Shown: piece by piece, positions 20,102-28,941 of the stretch
How positions within the stretch are numbered: position 1 is the stretch's first letter
Layout of the letters: each line of letters starts with the position of its first letter
From: CADEFX01 sp963806735
GTDB lineage: Bacteria; Pseudomonadota; Alphaproteobacteria; Rhizobiales; Hyphomicrobiaceae
Reading direction: 5' to 3'
Assembly (NCBI GenBank): GCA_963806735.1
Contig: CAWEBE010000024.1
Span: forward strand, 67,663-131,662
DNA length: 64,000 bases
The notes under the pieces: model-generated
What the model saw: the letters and a program-made list of their open reading frames with translations, nothing else
What the model was told of the DNA's origin: nothing
The model's database searches: none
Made by a program: the position numbers and the translations under genes

Positions 20102-21450
20102 GCGATGTAGGCATCCTCGGGGGCCGGGACGTCGGTCGAGAAGCTCGCGAACCGCTCCAGGCCGCGCGGCACCGGACCGCCGTAGGCCCAGTCGAGCAGC
20201 TCCACCGTGTGCACCATCGGGATGCGCGTGCCGAGACCGATCTGCGTGATGCAGCCGAGGTTGCCGGCGGCGACGACATCGGGGCGCACGCTTTCGATGT
20301 TGGCCACCTTGCGCGCCCGCAGCTCCCCCGCCAGCTCCGGCTGCAGGATATTGTAGACCCCGGCCGAGCCGCAGCAGATGTGGCTCTCGGGAATGCCGAG
20401 CACCGTGAAACCCGCCTTGGTGAGAAGCGCGCGTGGCTCCTCGGTGATGCCCTGACCGTGCTGCATCGAGCACGCCGAATGGTAGGCGACACGCAGCGTG
20501 GACCAGCGCTTGGGCGGACCCAGCTCGTAGTCGGTGAGGAACTCGGTGACATCGCGGGCGAGCGCCCCCAGCGTGGCCGCGCGTTCGGCGTATTCGGGCA
20601 CATGCCGCAGCAGATGCCCGTAGTCCTTCACCGTCGTCCCGCACCCCGACGCGTTGACGATGATGGCGTCGATGGGATCGCGAATGTTCGCCTTCCACCA
20701 CGCATCGACGTTGCGCTTGGCCTGCTCGACGGCCATGGCCTCCTTGCCCATGTGGTGAACGAGCGCGCCGCAGCACCCCGCACCGGGCGCCACCTCGACA
20801 TCGACGCCACGGCGCGCCAGCAGGCGGATGGTGGCGTCGTTGATCTCAGGCCGCAGCACCTGCTGCGCGCAGCCGGCGAGCAAGAGGACGCGCTTGCGCC
20901 GCTCCATCTTGGTCGCCGCCGTGCCCGGCCCGGTGAATCTCGCGCCGCGCACGGGCTTGGGCGGCGCCATATCCAGCATGGCGACCAGCTCCTTCAATCC
21001 GAAGCGCTTCAACACACCTTTGAACGGCTGTGCCAGCGGTGCCAGCGCCAGCGCGCGGGCGAAACGATCTGGATAAGGAATGAGATTGGCGAGCAACGAC
21101 CGCAGCAGCCGGTCCTTGAGGCTGCGCCGCCCGGTATCCTCGATGCGCGCGCGGGCCAGATCCACCAGGTGCATGTAGTCGACGCCGCTCGGGCACGTGG
21201 TCATGCAGGACAGGCAGGAGAGACAGCGGTCGATGTGATGGCGCACCTCGTCGCCGGCATCGCGGTCGTTCTCGAACATGTCCTTCATCAGGTAGATGCG
21301 ACCGCGCGGAGAGTCGCGCTCGTCGCCCACCAGCACGTAGGTCGAGCAGGTGGCCGTGCACAGGCCGCAGTGCACGCAGCGGCGCAGAATGCGGTCGGCC
21401 TCGGCGAGCCGCGGATTCTCGAGCTGCTTGGGCGTGAAGTTGGTTTGCAT
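20098..21450 (-). CDS. glcF: Glycolate oxidase iron-sulfur subunit
   Basis: A 450-residue GlcF. It carries two 4Fe-4S ferredoxin motifs, CVHCGLCTATCSTY (about residues 23-36) and CLSCLSCMTTCPSGVDY (about 75-91), and two CCG domains (GAGCCGALVHHMGKE and SHICCGSAGVY). It transfers electrons from the GlcD/GlcE flavin subunits to the membrane quinone pool during glycolate oxidation to glyoxylate. The ATG at 21450 (MQTNFTPKQ) matches the usual GlcF start; an in-frame GTG 33 nt upstream is less likely. glcE ends 57 nt upstream, and the phosphatase gene overlaps its 3' end. Confidence 0.95.
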   Translation of the reverse strand: MQTNFTPKQLENPRLAEADRILRRCVHCGLCTATCSTYVLVGDERDSPRGRIYLMKDMFENDRDAGDEVRHHIDRCLSCLSCMTTCPSGVDYMHLVDLARARIEDTGRRSLKDRLLRSLLANLIPYPDRFARALALAPLAQPFKGVLKRFGLKELVAMLDMAPPKPVRGARFTGPGTAATKMERRKRVLLLAGCAQQVLRPEINDATIRLLARRGVDVEVAPGAGCCGALVHHMGKEAMAVEQAKRNVDAWWKANIRDPIDAIIVNASGCGTTVKDYGHLLRHVPEYAERAATLGALARDVTEFLTDYELGPPKRWSTLRVAYHSACSMQHGQGITEEPRALLTKAGFTVLGIPESHICCGSAGVYNILQPELAGELRARKVANIESVRPDVVAAGNLGCITQIGLGTRIPMVHTVELLDWAYGGPVPRGLERFASFSTDVPAPEDAYIA

Positions 21451-21507
21451 CTCTGCTTTCAAGTCCTGCGGATGCACCGCCACGCGGGCAATGCACCACT
21501 CATCGAC

Positions 21508-22728
21508 TCACGCGTCAGCATACATGCGGCCGGGGTTGAGAATGCCGGCCGGATCGAATACCGCCTTGATGCCGCGGCTGATCTCCGCGAGGCTCGGCTC
21601 CAGCGGCTGAAACACCTCGACACCTGCGCGTACCGGCGGCTCGGCACGGATGAGCGTCGCATGCCCGCCGTGCGCGGCCATGACGCGGCGGATGTCGGCG
21701 GCGCCCGCATCGGCGGCGGGCAGAACCTCGGCCCAGACGAGGCCGCCCGACCAGTCATAGAACGCTCGGCAGTCCATATAGCGCGTGATGGCGGCAACGA
21801 CCTTCGGTCCGGAGCGCGGCGCCGTCGAGATGCGCCAGACCGGCGCGTCGCTCTGCTGCAGGATGGAGAGCTGCCGCAGCTCGTCCCAGAACGCCAGCGA
21901 GCCCGTGTGATCAAGCTGGTGCACCTCGCCGTAGGGCTTCAGCGTGTCCTTGAGGCGGCCCGTGCGATACGCAACGGAACGGGAGAAATTCTCTACCCTG
22001 ATCGCGGTCACGGACTTCTGCTGCGCGCGCGTGGAAGCATGCCAGAGGCGGGCTGCCAACGTCTGCTGCAGATGCACCGCGCCCGACACCTCGTAGGGCG
22101 TCGCCATGGCCGTGCACAGCGCCTCGACTGCGATCTCGTCCTCGAGCCCGAACAGCACCAGAGTGCCGGTCTCTTCCGGCACCGGCATCAGCTTGAAGGT
22201 GACTTCCGTCAGCACGGCCAGCGTGCCCCAGCTTCCCGACAGGCCGCGCGTCAGATCATACCCCGTGACATTCTTCATGACCCGGCCGCCGGCCCGGAAC
22301 GGCTGGCCCGCACCCGTCACGGCCTGCAGGCCCAGCGCATGGTCACGCACCCCGCCGCCGGCAACACGCCGTGCACCAGAAAGATTGGTGGCGAGCAGCG
22401 CGCCCATGGTGACATGACCGGGCTCCACGCCTAGCACAGGGCCAAGGTCGATCGGCTCGAAGGCCAGCATCTGCCCCTGCCCGGCCAGCTCTTCCTCCAC
22501 GCGCGTCAGTAGCGTGCCAGCCCGCGCCGACAGCACCAGCTCCGTCGGCTCATAGAGCGATATGCCCGTCATGGAGCTCGTGGTCAGCGACAGTGCGGCC
22601 TGCGCCGGCCTGCCGACGGCGCGTTTGGAGCCCGAGCCCATGACCTCGACGGGACTACCGCTTCCGCTCGCTTCGGTCAGGATGCGTTGCAGCTCCTGCT
22701 CGGTGGCCGGTCTCACGAGGTCTTGCAC
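21508..22728 (-). CDS. glcE: Glycolate oxidase FAD-binding subunit
   Basis: A 406-residue GlcE with the PCMH-type FAD-binding fold. Typical parts are VEVMGSGSKRAVG near the N-terminus, PGHVTMGALLATNLSGARR, GGRVMKNVTGYDLTRGLSGSWG and the C-terminal AVFDPAGILNPGR. With GlcD and GlcF it forms glycolate dehydrogenase. The likely start is GTG 22726-22728, which is part of the CACTAGTG end of the R3 repeat. A second in-frame GTG lies four codons later. No clear ribosome binding site is seen, because the repeat has taken the place of the normal upstream sequence. Confidence 0.92.
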   Translation of the reverse strand: MQDLVRPATEQELQRILTEASGSGSPVEVMGSGSKRAVGRPAQAALSLTTSSMTGISLYEPTELVLSARAGTLLTRVEEELAGQGQMLAFEPIDLGPVLGVEPGHVTMGALLATNLSGARRVAGGGVRDHALGLQAVTGAGQPFRAGGRVMKNVTGYDLTRGLSGSWGTLAVLTEVTFKLMPVPEETGTLVLFGLEDEIAVEALCTAMATPYEVSGAVHLQQTLAARLWHASTRAQQKSVTAIRVENFSRSVAYRTGRLKDTLKPYGEVHQLDHTGSLAFWDELRQLSILQQSDAPVWRISTAPRSGPKVVAAITRYMDCRAFYDWSGGLVWAEVLPAADAGAADIRRVMAAHGGHATLIRAEPPVRAGVEVFQPLEPSLAEISRGIKAVFDPAGILNPGRMYADA

Positions 22729-22805
22729 TAGTGTCCCGATTCCGAAGTTCGCCTGTATTCGCGGCTAGGTCCCGGAGCGAGCCTCGGAATCATAAGGGAC
22801 ACTAA
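22728..22805. repeat. R3 palindromic repeat
   Basis: A 78-nt inverted repeat with ends CTAGTGTCC and GGACACTAA, and an inner stem GATTCCGA/TCGGAATC. The other copy (39782-39856) has GATCGCGA/TCGCGATC at the same place: the arms differ but stay complementary. Its edge touches the glcE start codon. It is followed after 13 nt by an R2 copy. Confidence 0.82.
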
Positions 22806-22818
22806 AATCAGAGACTTG

Positions 22819-22894
22819 CTAGTGTGATTCAGATCGAGAAATTCGCTCGGAACCGAGCCGCTTGATGGAGCGAATTTCTCGATCATCACACTAG
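22819..22894. repeat. R2 palindromic repeat
   Basis: From CTAGTGTGATTCAGATCGAG to CGATCATCACACTAG, with inner arms GAGAAATTCGCTC and GAGCGAATTTCTC. It ends 7 nt before the stop of the glcD reading frame (22902). Other copies: 24475, 37007, 39870 and the degenerate one at 8890. Confidence 0.85.
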
Positions 22895-22901
22895 ACCTCC
22901 T

Positions 22902-24348
22902 TCAGGCCGCCGTTGCGGCCTCGCGGCCGTCGAGTGGAAAGACCTTGGCGGGGTTGAGCAGCCACTGCGGGTCGAACACGGTCTTGATGCGCATCTGCAG
23001 CGCAAGCTCCCCAGGGGTGAACTGCACCGGCATGAGATCGCGCTTCTCCATGCCGACGCCATGCTCGCCAGTGAGGCAGCCGCCTACCTCCACGCACAGT
23101 TTCAGGATCTCCGCACCGCAGCGCTCCGCCTGCTCCAGCTCGCCCGGCTTGTTGGCGTCGTAGAGGATCAGCGGATGCAGATTTCCATCCCCAGCATGGA
23201 AGATGTTGGCGACCCTGAGGCCGTGCTGCTTGCAGATCGACGTGATCCGGACCAGAACCTCCGGCAGGCGGCCGAGCGGGATGGTGCCGTCCATGCAGAA
23301 ATAGTCCGCGATCCGGCCGATGGCGCCGAAGGCCGACTTGCGGCCTTTCCAGATGGCAGCGCTTTGCGCCTCGCTTTCACTAATACGCACGACCATGGGG
23401 TTGTGCCGACGGGCGATCTCAACAATGCGGGCCAACAGATCGGATATCTCCTCGGCCGAGCCCTCAACCTCGACGATCAGCAGGGCCTCGACGTTGAGCG
23501 GATAGCCAGCCTTGGCGAAGGCCTCGCAGACTTCGATGGCGGGTTTGTCCATGAACTCGATGGCAACCGGAATGATACCGGACGCAATGATGGCCGAGAC
23601 GCACCTGCCAGCCGTCTCGCTTGAGTTCAAACCCGAGCAGCATGGGCCGCGCCGCTTCCGCCGCGCGCAGAATGCGCACCGTCGCCTCGGTGACGATGCC
23701 GAACTGGCCTTCCGATCCGACCAGCAGCCCGAGCAGGTCGTAGCCCGGCTGATCGAGATGGCGCCCACCAATCTCGATGATGCGGCCGTCCATCAGCACC
23801 ATCTTCACGCCGAGAACATTGTTGGTGGTGACGCCGTATTTCAGGCAATGCGCGCCACCCGAGTTCATGGCGATGTTGCCGGCCAGCGTGCAGGCGAGCT
23901 GGCTGGAGGGGTCGGGCGCGTAAAAGAAGCCGTTCGGCTGCACAGCAGCGGTGATGCCGAGATTGGTGATGCCGGCCTCGACCCGCGCGGTACGATTGAG
24001 ATAATCCACCTCCAGCACGCGGTTCATCTTGGAAACACCGATGACCACCGCGTCCTCAGCCGGAATTGCGCCCCCGGAGAGGGACGTACCCGCGCCGCGA
24101 GCGACGACCTTGATGCCGTGCTCGTGGCAGTAGCGCAGCGCCTTTGCAACCTCCTCGGTCGTGCGCGGCAGCACCACGACGAGCGGCATGGCACGATATG
24201 CTGACAGCCCGTCGGTATCGAAGGCGCGCCGGCCATCCTCGTCGGCGATCACCGCCGTGCTGCCCAGCAGGCGGGAAAGGTCCTTGGCGATGGCCTCCCG
24301 CCGGGAGACTACGCGCCGGTCTGGTTCCGGCATTGCGATCGTCGACAC
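22902..24348 (-). pseudogene. glcD: Glycolate oxidase subunit GlcD, interrupted by one frameshift
   Basis: The two halves of one GlcD (FAD-linked oxidase, about 480 residues) lie in different frames. The first (from 24348) runs through the FAD-binding PCMH domain (VARGAGTSLSGGAIP, CTLAGNIAMNSGGAHCLKYG, GSEGQFGIVTEATVRIL) to RPMLLGFE. The second resumes at SSETAGRCVSAIIASG and contains the FAD-oxidase C domain (FHAGDGNLHPLI, CLTGEHGVGMEKRDLM, FDPQWLLNPAKVF). Joining them needs the removal of one base near 23625 (GAA-C-TCA on the minus strand). Nothing else is missing. It may be a real single-base mutation or a sequence error; glcE and glcF downstream are intact. It heads the glcDEF operon. Confidence 0.85.
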
Positions 24349-24474
24349 GTCGCAGTTCCTTCTCTCGCTCGATTACCCGCACGCAAGGTCAAGCCGCGTG
24401 GGTAACAGTTTCGTCATCCACTATAGCGCAAACGGACCGGCCAATCGATACAGCGCCCCACAGTTGCTATTTGG

Positions 24475-24550
24475 CTAGTGTCCTTCAGATCGAGAAATTC
24501 GGTAAGGGCAGAGCTGCGAACACCGGCAGAATTCTCGATCATCACACTAG
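24475..24550. repeat. R2 palindromic repeat (diverged)
   Basis: Bounded by CTAG at both ends, with GATCGAGAAATTCGG on the left and GAATTCTCGATCATCACACTAG on the right. It lies in the 309-bp gap between glcD and the cytochrome c gene. Upstream of it (24349-24474) nothing recognisable is seen. Confidence 0.78.
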
Positions 24551-24657
24551 AGCCGGCCGGCTGCTGCACTTGGTCGCGCCGCGCCGGCGTCGGCTTCCGC
24601 CGGCGACCTGCAGATGCCAGATGACATCGTGCGCCGCAACGCCACAAGGAGCTGTGG

Positions 24658-25050
24658 ATGAAGTCGATCATGAAAGCGGGGACTGCCGCACTGCTGGTTG
24701 CCGCGACACTCGGACCTGCGCTCGCGGCCGACGCCAGCGTCGAGAACGGTGAGGAGGTGTTCAAGAAATGCCGCGCCTGCCACGACGTCGGCCCGGATGC
24801 GCGGAACAAGGTCGGCCCGTTGCTCAACAACCTGTTCGGCCGCAAGGCCGGGACCATCGAAGGCTTCAGCTACACCGATGCCAACCGCAAGGCCGGCGAA
24901 AACGGCTGGGTTTGGACCGAAGACAACATGCTGGCCTACCTCCAGAACCCGCGCGAGGCCATGCCGGGCAACAAGATGGCCTTCGCCGGCCTGAGCGACG
25001 AGCAGGACCGCAAGGATCTGATTGCCTATCTCAAGACCTTCTCCAAATAG
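24658..25050 (+). CDS. Class I cytochrome c (c2-like), periplasmic
   Basis: A 130-residue secreted monoheme cytochrome. A signal peptide (MKSIMKAGTAALLVAATLGPALA) covers about residues 1-24. The heme site CRACH follows near residue 38 and the axial Met lies in PGNKMAFAG near residue 105. The insert-containing GPLLNNLFGRKAGTIEGFSYTDA is typical of c2/c550-type carriers that shuttle electrons between bc1 and terminal oxidases or dehydrogenases. AAGGAG precedes the ATG. It is divergent from glcD, so a functional link to glycolate oxidation is possible but not shown. Confidence 0.92.
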   Translation: MKSIMKAGTAALLVAATLGPALAADASVENGEEVFKKCRACHDVGPDARNKVGPLLNNLFGRKAGTIEGFSYTDANRKAGENGWVWTEDNMLAYLQNPREAMPGNKMAFAGLSDEQDRKDLIAYLKTFSK

Positions 25051-25201
25051 CCGCCGATGGACGGCCTTGCCAGGCGTGGTGGAAGGAAACCGCCTCGCCC
25101 CAGAAGCATTCAGCGGGCCTCGGTGAACCGATCGCACTCTCATGGGATGATCGAGAAGTGCGCGTCCGCGCGCTGGGCAGGGTGGTCGCACGCAAATGCC
25201 C

Positions 25202-25984
25202 TCAAGGCAGCCGGGTGAAGCGGACGAGCTCGGATCCGCCGGCGTCGAAGAATTTCAGGCTCGGTCCGTCTATGCTGAATTCGCGCGTCAAGTCGAGCGC
25301 GTGCAGGAACTTGGTTTCCTGGTCCATGACCGCCGGTGGGCACATCTTGCGCGTGGCTGCGATGACACCAAATGCCAGGCTGCGGCCGTCGACCTGGACC
25401 GCGCCGCGCAGGATGTTGCAGCCGCCCGAGCCACTCAGCTCGCCGGCCGCGCTGATGCTGATCCTCGATTGCACGTTGTCAACGGCGCCCCGGCCGGCGA
25501 TGTCCTCCACCACCCATATATGGCCCGCGAGGGCTTCGCCGCTCGCCTCCGCCCCGCCTTGGGAAACAGAGGTGAGCTGGATGCGCACGGTGCTTGGATT
25601 GCCCTGCGTCAGCACACGGGGCAGATCGGCGGTGATGAAAAGTAACCGCCCCTCGGCCACTATGCTGGCCCTGACGGCGTAGCTGCGGTGTGGATCGATC
25701 TCCGGATCGGCAAAATGGATCTCGAATGGAATTGGTACTTGCCGCCGTGGCCTGATCTGGAGCGCCGCGATCAGCTCCCCTGGTCTATCGGCTCGCGTGA
25801 CGTCCAGCAGGGTCACCTCCACGACGGCGTCCGCAGGTAGTGCTATTCGCTCTCGATAGAACACCTCGCCGCGAACAACTCCGGCTTTGGCGGGCAGAGC
25901 GGCCCACGCGGCCAGCGCCAGCGTTGCAAACATGGCTGCACAGATGCGCCGTGTCACGGCCGAGCCCCATCGCGCCGCCCCCAC
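25202..25984 (-). CDS. Secreted protein with YbaY-like and META domains
   Basis: A 260-residue exported protein. The hydrophobic N-terminus (ICAAMFATLALAAWAALPAKAG) is a signal peptide. About residues 35-140 form a YbaY-type domain (VRGEVFYRERIALPADAVVEV, shown to residue 20 of the strand pair as a region), and residues 150-255 a META/HslJ domain (SGSGGCNILRGAVQVDG, ATRKMCPPAVMDQETKFLHAL). META domains occur in heat-shock and lipoprotein-like envelope proteins of unknown activity. The listed GTG start is uncertain; GTG 25957 and ATG 25933 also leave a signal peptide. It lies 30 nt downstream of dapE on the same strand. Confidence 0.8.
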   Translation of the reverse strand: MGAARWGSAVTRRICAAMFATLALAAWAALPAKAGVVRGEVFYRERIALPADAVVEVTLLDVTRADRPGELIAALQIRPRRQVPIPFEIHFADPEIDPHRSYAVRASIVAEGRLLFITADLPRVLTQGNPSTVRIQLTSVSQGGAEASGEALAGHIWVVEDIAGRGAVDNVQSRISISAAGELSGSGGCNILRGAVQVDGRSLAFGVIAATRKMCPPAVMDQETKFLHALDLTREFSIDGPSLKFFDAGGSELVRFTRLP

Positions 25985-26014
25985 ATCTCTACCTGAGGCC
26001 GGTGACGCGGCAAT

Positions 26015-27190
26015 CTATCCGGTCGTGAAGAATTGCGCGAGGAACCGCTCGTAGATGGCGGTCAGGGTTTCCAGATCCGAAAGGCTCACGCGCTCGTCGA
26101 TGGCATGAATGGTCGCGTTGACGAGGCCAAACTCGATCACGGGACAATAGGACTGAATGAAGCGGGCATCAGAGGTGCCGCCGCTGGTGGTGAGCGCCGG
26201 CGTGCGCCCGGTAACATCCCGCACGGCGCGCAGCATGGTGTCGACCAGCGGCCCGGGTTTGGTCAGAAACACCTCACCGGTGCCCGAAAAACTCAGCTCG
26301 TAGCGTGCACCCATCTCCGTCGCTGCCGCGGCGCACTGCTCACGCACCCAGGCTTCAACCTTGGGCCTACGCCACAGGTCGTTGTAGCGGATGTTGAACT
26401 TGGCACGCGCCTCGGCCGGGATGACGTTTGTGGCCGTGTTGGGTGTCGAGATCACTGTGAACTGCAGGCTCGACGGCTCGAAGTCGGGCGTACCCGCATC
26501 CAGCGGCGTCGATGACAGACGCTCGATGAGGCGGGCGATCTTCGGCACCGGATTGTCGGCCATGCGCGGATAGGCAACGTGGCCCTGTCGCCCCGAGACG
26601 ATCAGCTCACCATTGAGCGAGCCACGCCGGCCGATCTTGATCTCGTCGCCCAGCGCCGTCGGGTTCGACGGCTCGCCGACGATGGCGGCATCCAGCCTCT
26701 CGCCGCGCGCCGCCATCCAGTCCAGCACCTTCATAGTGCCGTTGATGGAGGGCCCCTCCTCGTCGCCGGTAATAAGGAAACTGATAGAGCCGGGGATCTT
26801 GCCGCCGGTGCGTGTAAGGTGCCGGAGCGTGGCAGCAAGGAAGCAGGCGATACCGCCCTTCATGTCGACGGCGCCGCGGCCATACAGCATGCCGTCGCGG
26901 ACCTCGCCGCCGAACGGCGGGCACGTCCAGACTGCGGCGGCGCCCGGCGGCACCACGTCCGTATGGCCGGCGAAACAGAGGTGCGGAGCTGCCGTCCCGA
27001 TGCGGGCGCAGAGGTTGTCGACGTCGGGCGTGCCAGTTTCCGTCATGACGAGGCGGTGGCAGACAAACCCCGCCGGCTCGAGAATGCTCTCGATGAGGCT
27101 CAACGCACCGGCCTCGGCCGGCGTCACCGAGGGGCAGCGGATCAGCGCCTGCGTTAACTCGGTGGGATTGCGCGCATCGAGGCCGCTCAT
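26015..27190 (-). CDS. dapE: Succinyl-diaminopimelate desuccinylase
   Basis: A 391-residue M20-family zinc hydrolase that removes succinate from N-succinyl-LL-diaminopimelate in lysine and peptidoglycan synthesis. Metal-site motifs are FAGHTDVVPPG (about residue 67), YGRGAVDMKGG, ITGDEEGPSINGT and the C-terminal SGGTSDARFI. The ATG at 27190 overlaps the stop of the upstream two-helix membrane protein (27187-27189), so translation is coupled. dapD lies one gene further upstream. The longer open frame 5' of this start is not homologous. Confidence 0.95.
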   Translation of the reverse strand: MSGLDARNPTELTQALIRCPSVTPAEAGALSLIESILEPAGFVCHRLVMTETGTPDVDNLCARIGTAAPHLCFAGHTDVVPPGAAAVWTCPPFGGEVRDGMLYGRGAVDMKGGIACFLAATLRHLTRTGGKIPGSISFLITGDEEGPSINGTMKVLDWMAARGERLDAAIVGEPSNPTALGDEIKIGRRGSLNGELIVSGRQGHVAYPRMADNPVPKIARLIERLSSTPLDAGTPDFEPSSLQFTVISTPNTATNVIPAEARAKFNIRYNDLWRRPKVEAWVREQCAAAATEMGARYELSFSGTGEVFLTKPGPLVDTMLRAVRDVTGRTPALTTSGGTSDARFIQSYCPVIEFGLVNATIHAIDERVSLSDLETLTAIYERFLAQFFTTG

Positions 27191-27972
27191 AGAATGCGCA
27201 CCGATGACGAGGCTGCGGCTCGCGCGGTTGCTGCGGGACTCTCCGCCGCCGCCCTTGCCTGCGAAGCAGGTGCTTGCGGCTCGCGATGGCGCTCGACGAT
27301 ATTGATCTTCTGCCAGATCTTCTGCGACAGGTTGGTGGTCAGGCGCTCCAACTCGTTGACCGCATCGATCACCTGCGGATTTGAAGCACTCTGCGCATAG
27401 AGGGCCGCCACCTTGCTCGACAGCGAGAGCATCTCCGAGCAGTAGTCGAGGTAACGCACGAGATCGGAGGCGTTGGTGATGCGCTTGGGCGATGAGGCCG
27501 TATCGCCGCCGGGATGCAGGACGCCGCCCGGGTCCTTCGTCAACTGATGCATATCGATGACGTGCACGATCGAGCGCAGCTGGTGCAAGTCTGCCATTGC
27601 GGCATCCCGCCTGGCACGGCCCTCCAGCGTGGTGAGAAACAGCACGGCGGCGCCGACCACGATCAGGAGGTTCACCGCCGCATCGATACCCTGCATCATG
27701 CCGAACAGCTCGGTGTTGGCGCTGTAATCCTTGACGAGGCGCGTGACGTAGATCAGGGCCGCGATACCGGCCAAGACCACAAGTGCGCTGATGGAGCGCA
27801 ACGTCAGATTCGGGCGCGCCAGCTTGGCCGTCCTCGTCCGGCTCTCGCCGGCAACTGCGATCAGCTCGGCGCATACCCGGGCCAAGCCGGCGCCCGGGAA
27901 CCGCTCCGAGATGCGCCGCTCGAGTTGCTCGAGCGTGGCCACGATCTTGTCGGGATCGAGCGTTCGATACAT
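27187..27972 (-). CDS. Conserved hypothetical inner-membrane protein with two transmembrane helices
   Basis: A 261-residue protein of unknown function. Two hydrophobic segments are visible: ISALVVLAGIAALIYVTRLV (about residues 60-79) and AAVNLLIVVGAAVLFLTTL (about 98-116). The C-terminal half is helical, with heptad-like stretches (VIDAVNELERLTTNLSQKI), and ends in an Ala/Ser-rich tail. It sits between dapD and dapE with a 4-nt overlap onto dapE. No enzymatic motif is seen. Confidence 0.7.
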   Translation of the reverse strand: MYRTLDPDKIVATLEQLERRISERFPGAGLARVCAELIAVAGESRTRTAKLARPNLTLRSISALVVLAGIAALIYVTRLVKDYSANTELFGMMQGIDAAVNLLIVVGAAVLFLTTLEGRARRDAAMADLHQLRSIVHVIDMHQLTKDPGGVLHPGGDTASSPKRITNASDLVRYLDYCSEMLSLSSKVAALYAQSASNPQVIDAVNELERLTTNLSQKIWQKINIVERHREPQAPASQARAAAESPAATARAAASSSVRIL

Positions 27973-28004
27973 CGGGCCAATCCGCGATCGCCGGAAAAAT
28001 TAGT

Positions 28005-28847
28005 CTAGTCGCGCAGCAGCTCGTTGATCGCCGTCTTACTCCGCGTCTGCGCATCGACGGTCTTCACGATCACGGCGCAGTAGAGCGAGGGACCGGGTGA
28101 GCCGTCGGGCAGCGGCTTGCCGGGCAAGGCGCCCGACACGACGACGGAGTACGGCGGCACCTTGCCGACGTGGACCTTGCCCGTGGCGCGATCGACGACC
28201 TTGGTCGAGGAGCTGATGAACGTGCCCATGGCCAGCACCGCGCCCTCGCCGACGACCACGCCCTCGACCACCTCCGAGCGCGCGCCGATGAAGCAATTGT
28301 CCTCGATGATGGTGGGGTTGGCCTGCAGCGGCTCCAGCACGCCGCCGATGCCCACGCCTCCCGACAGGTGCACATTCTTGCCGATCTGCGCGCACGAGCC
28401 AACCGTGGCCCACGTATCGACCATGGTGCCGGTGTCGACATAGGCGCCGAGGTTCACGAACGACGGCATCAGCACGACGCTCGGGGCGATATAAGCGGAG
28501 TGGCGCACCACGGCCCCGGGGACCGCGCGAAAGCCGGCGTCACGGAAACGGTTGTCGCCCCAGCCGTCAAATTTCGACGGCACTTTGTCCCACCAGGAGG
28601 CCCCACCGGGTGCGCCTGAGATGAGCCCCATGTCGTTTAGGCGAAACGATAGCAGCACCGCCTTCTTCAGCCACTGGTTGACGACCCACTCGGCGCCCTT
28701 CTTCTCGGCGACGCGTGCCTGCCCCTTGTCGAGCAGCTCGAGCGCGGTCTCGATGGCCTCGCGCACCTCGCCTTTGGTTTGCGCACTGATGGCGTCGCGC
28801 TTGTCCCAGGCCGTTTCAATGGTCGATTGCAGACTGGCGTTGGACAT
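28005..28847 (-). CDS. dapD: 2,3,4,5-tetrahydropyridine-2,6-dicarboxylate N-succinyltransferase
   Basis: A 280-residue left-handed beta-helix acyltransferase that adds succinyl-CoA-derived succinate to tetrahydrodipicolinate. The helical N-terminal domain (ETAWDKRDAISAQTKGEVR, about 10-28) is followed by hexapeptide repeats (VDTWATVGSCAQIGKNVHLSGG, GVGIGGVLEPLQANPTIIEDN, both about residues 145-185) and the DapD-specific FIGARSEVVEGVVV. The ATG at 28847 gives the standard length. With dapE and lysA it covers three lysine-pathway steps in the window. Confidence 0.95.
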   Translation of the reverse strand: MSNASLQSTIETAWDKRDAISAQTKGEVREAIETALELLDKGQARVAEKKGAEWVVNQWLKKAVLLSFRLNDMGLISGAPGGASWWDKVPSKFDGWGDNRFRDAGFRAVPGAVVRHSAYIAPSVVLMPSFVNLGAYVDTGTMVDTWATVGSCAQIGKNVHLSGGVGIGGVLEPLQANPTIIEDNCFIGARSEVVEGVVVGEGAVLAMGTFISSSTKVVDRATGKVHVGKVPPYSVVVSGALPGKPLPDGSPGPSLYCAVIVKTVDAQTRSKTAINELLRD

Positions 28848-28941
28848 CGGCTGTAGATCTCCGTGCGGCAAAGCTCCCGTTGCTCGGGGTTGTCGCGTGG
28901 CGACGCTAACGTGTCAACAGATGCACCCTTCTCGGCACAAG

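Noticed and set aside
19316..20776. 486-residue open frame on the minus strand
   Set aside because: Only the part from 20101 is a phosphatase. The 5' part is a shifted reading of glcF without homology.
20209..22434. 741-residue plus-strand frame opposite glcE/glcF
   Set aside because: Antisense shadow of conserved genes; composition-driven and Arg/His-rich.
26015..28054. 679-residue open frame containing DapE
   Set aside because: The first about 290 codons lie antisense-free but out of frame over the two-helix membrane protein gene; DapE itself starts at 27190.
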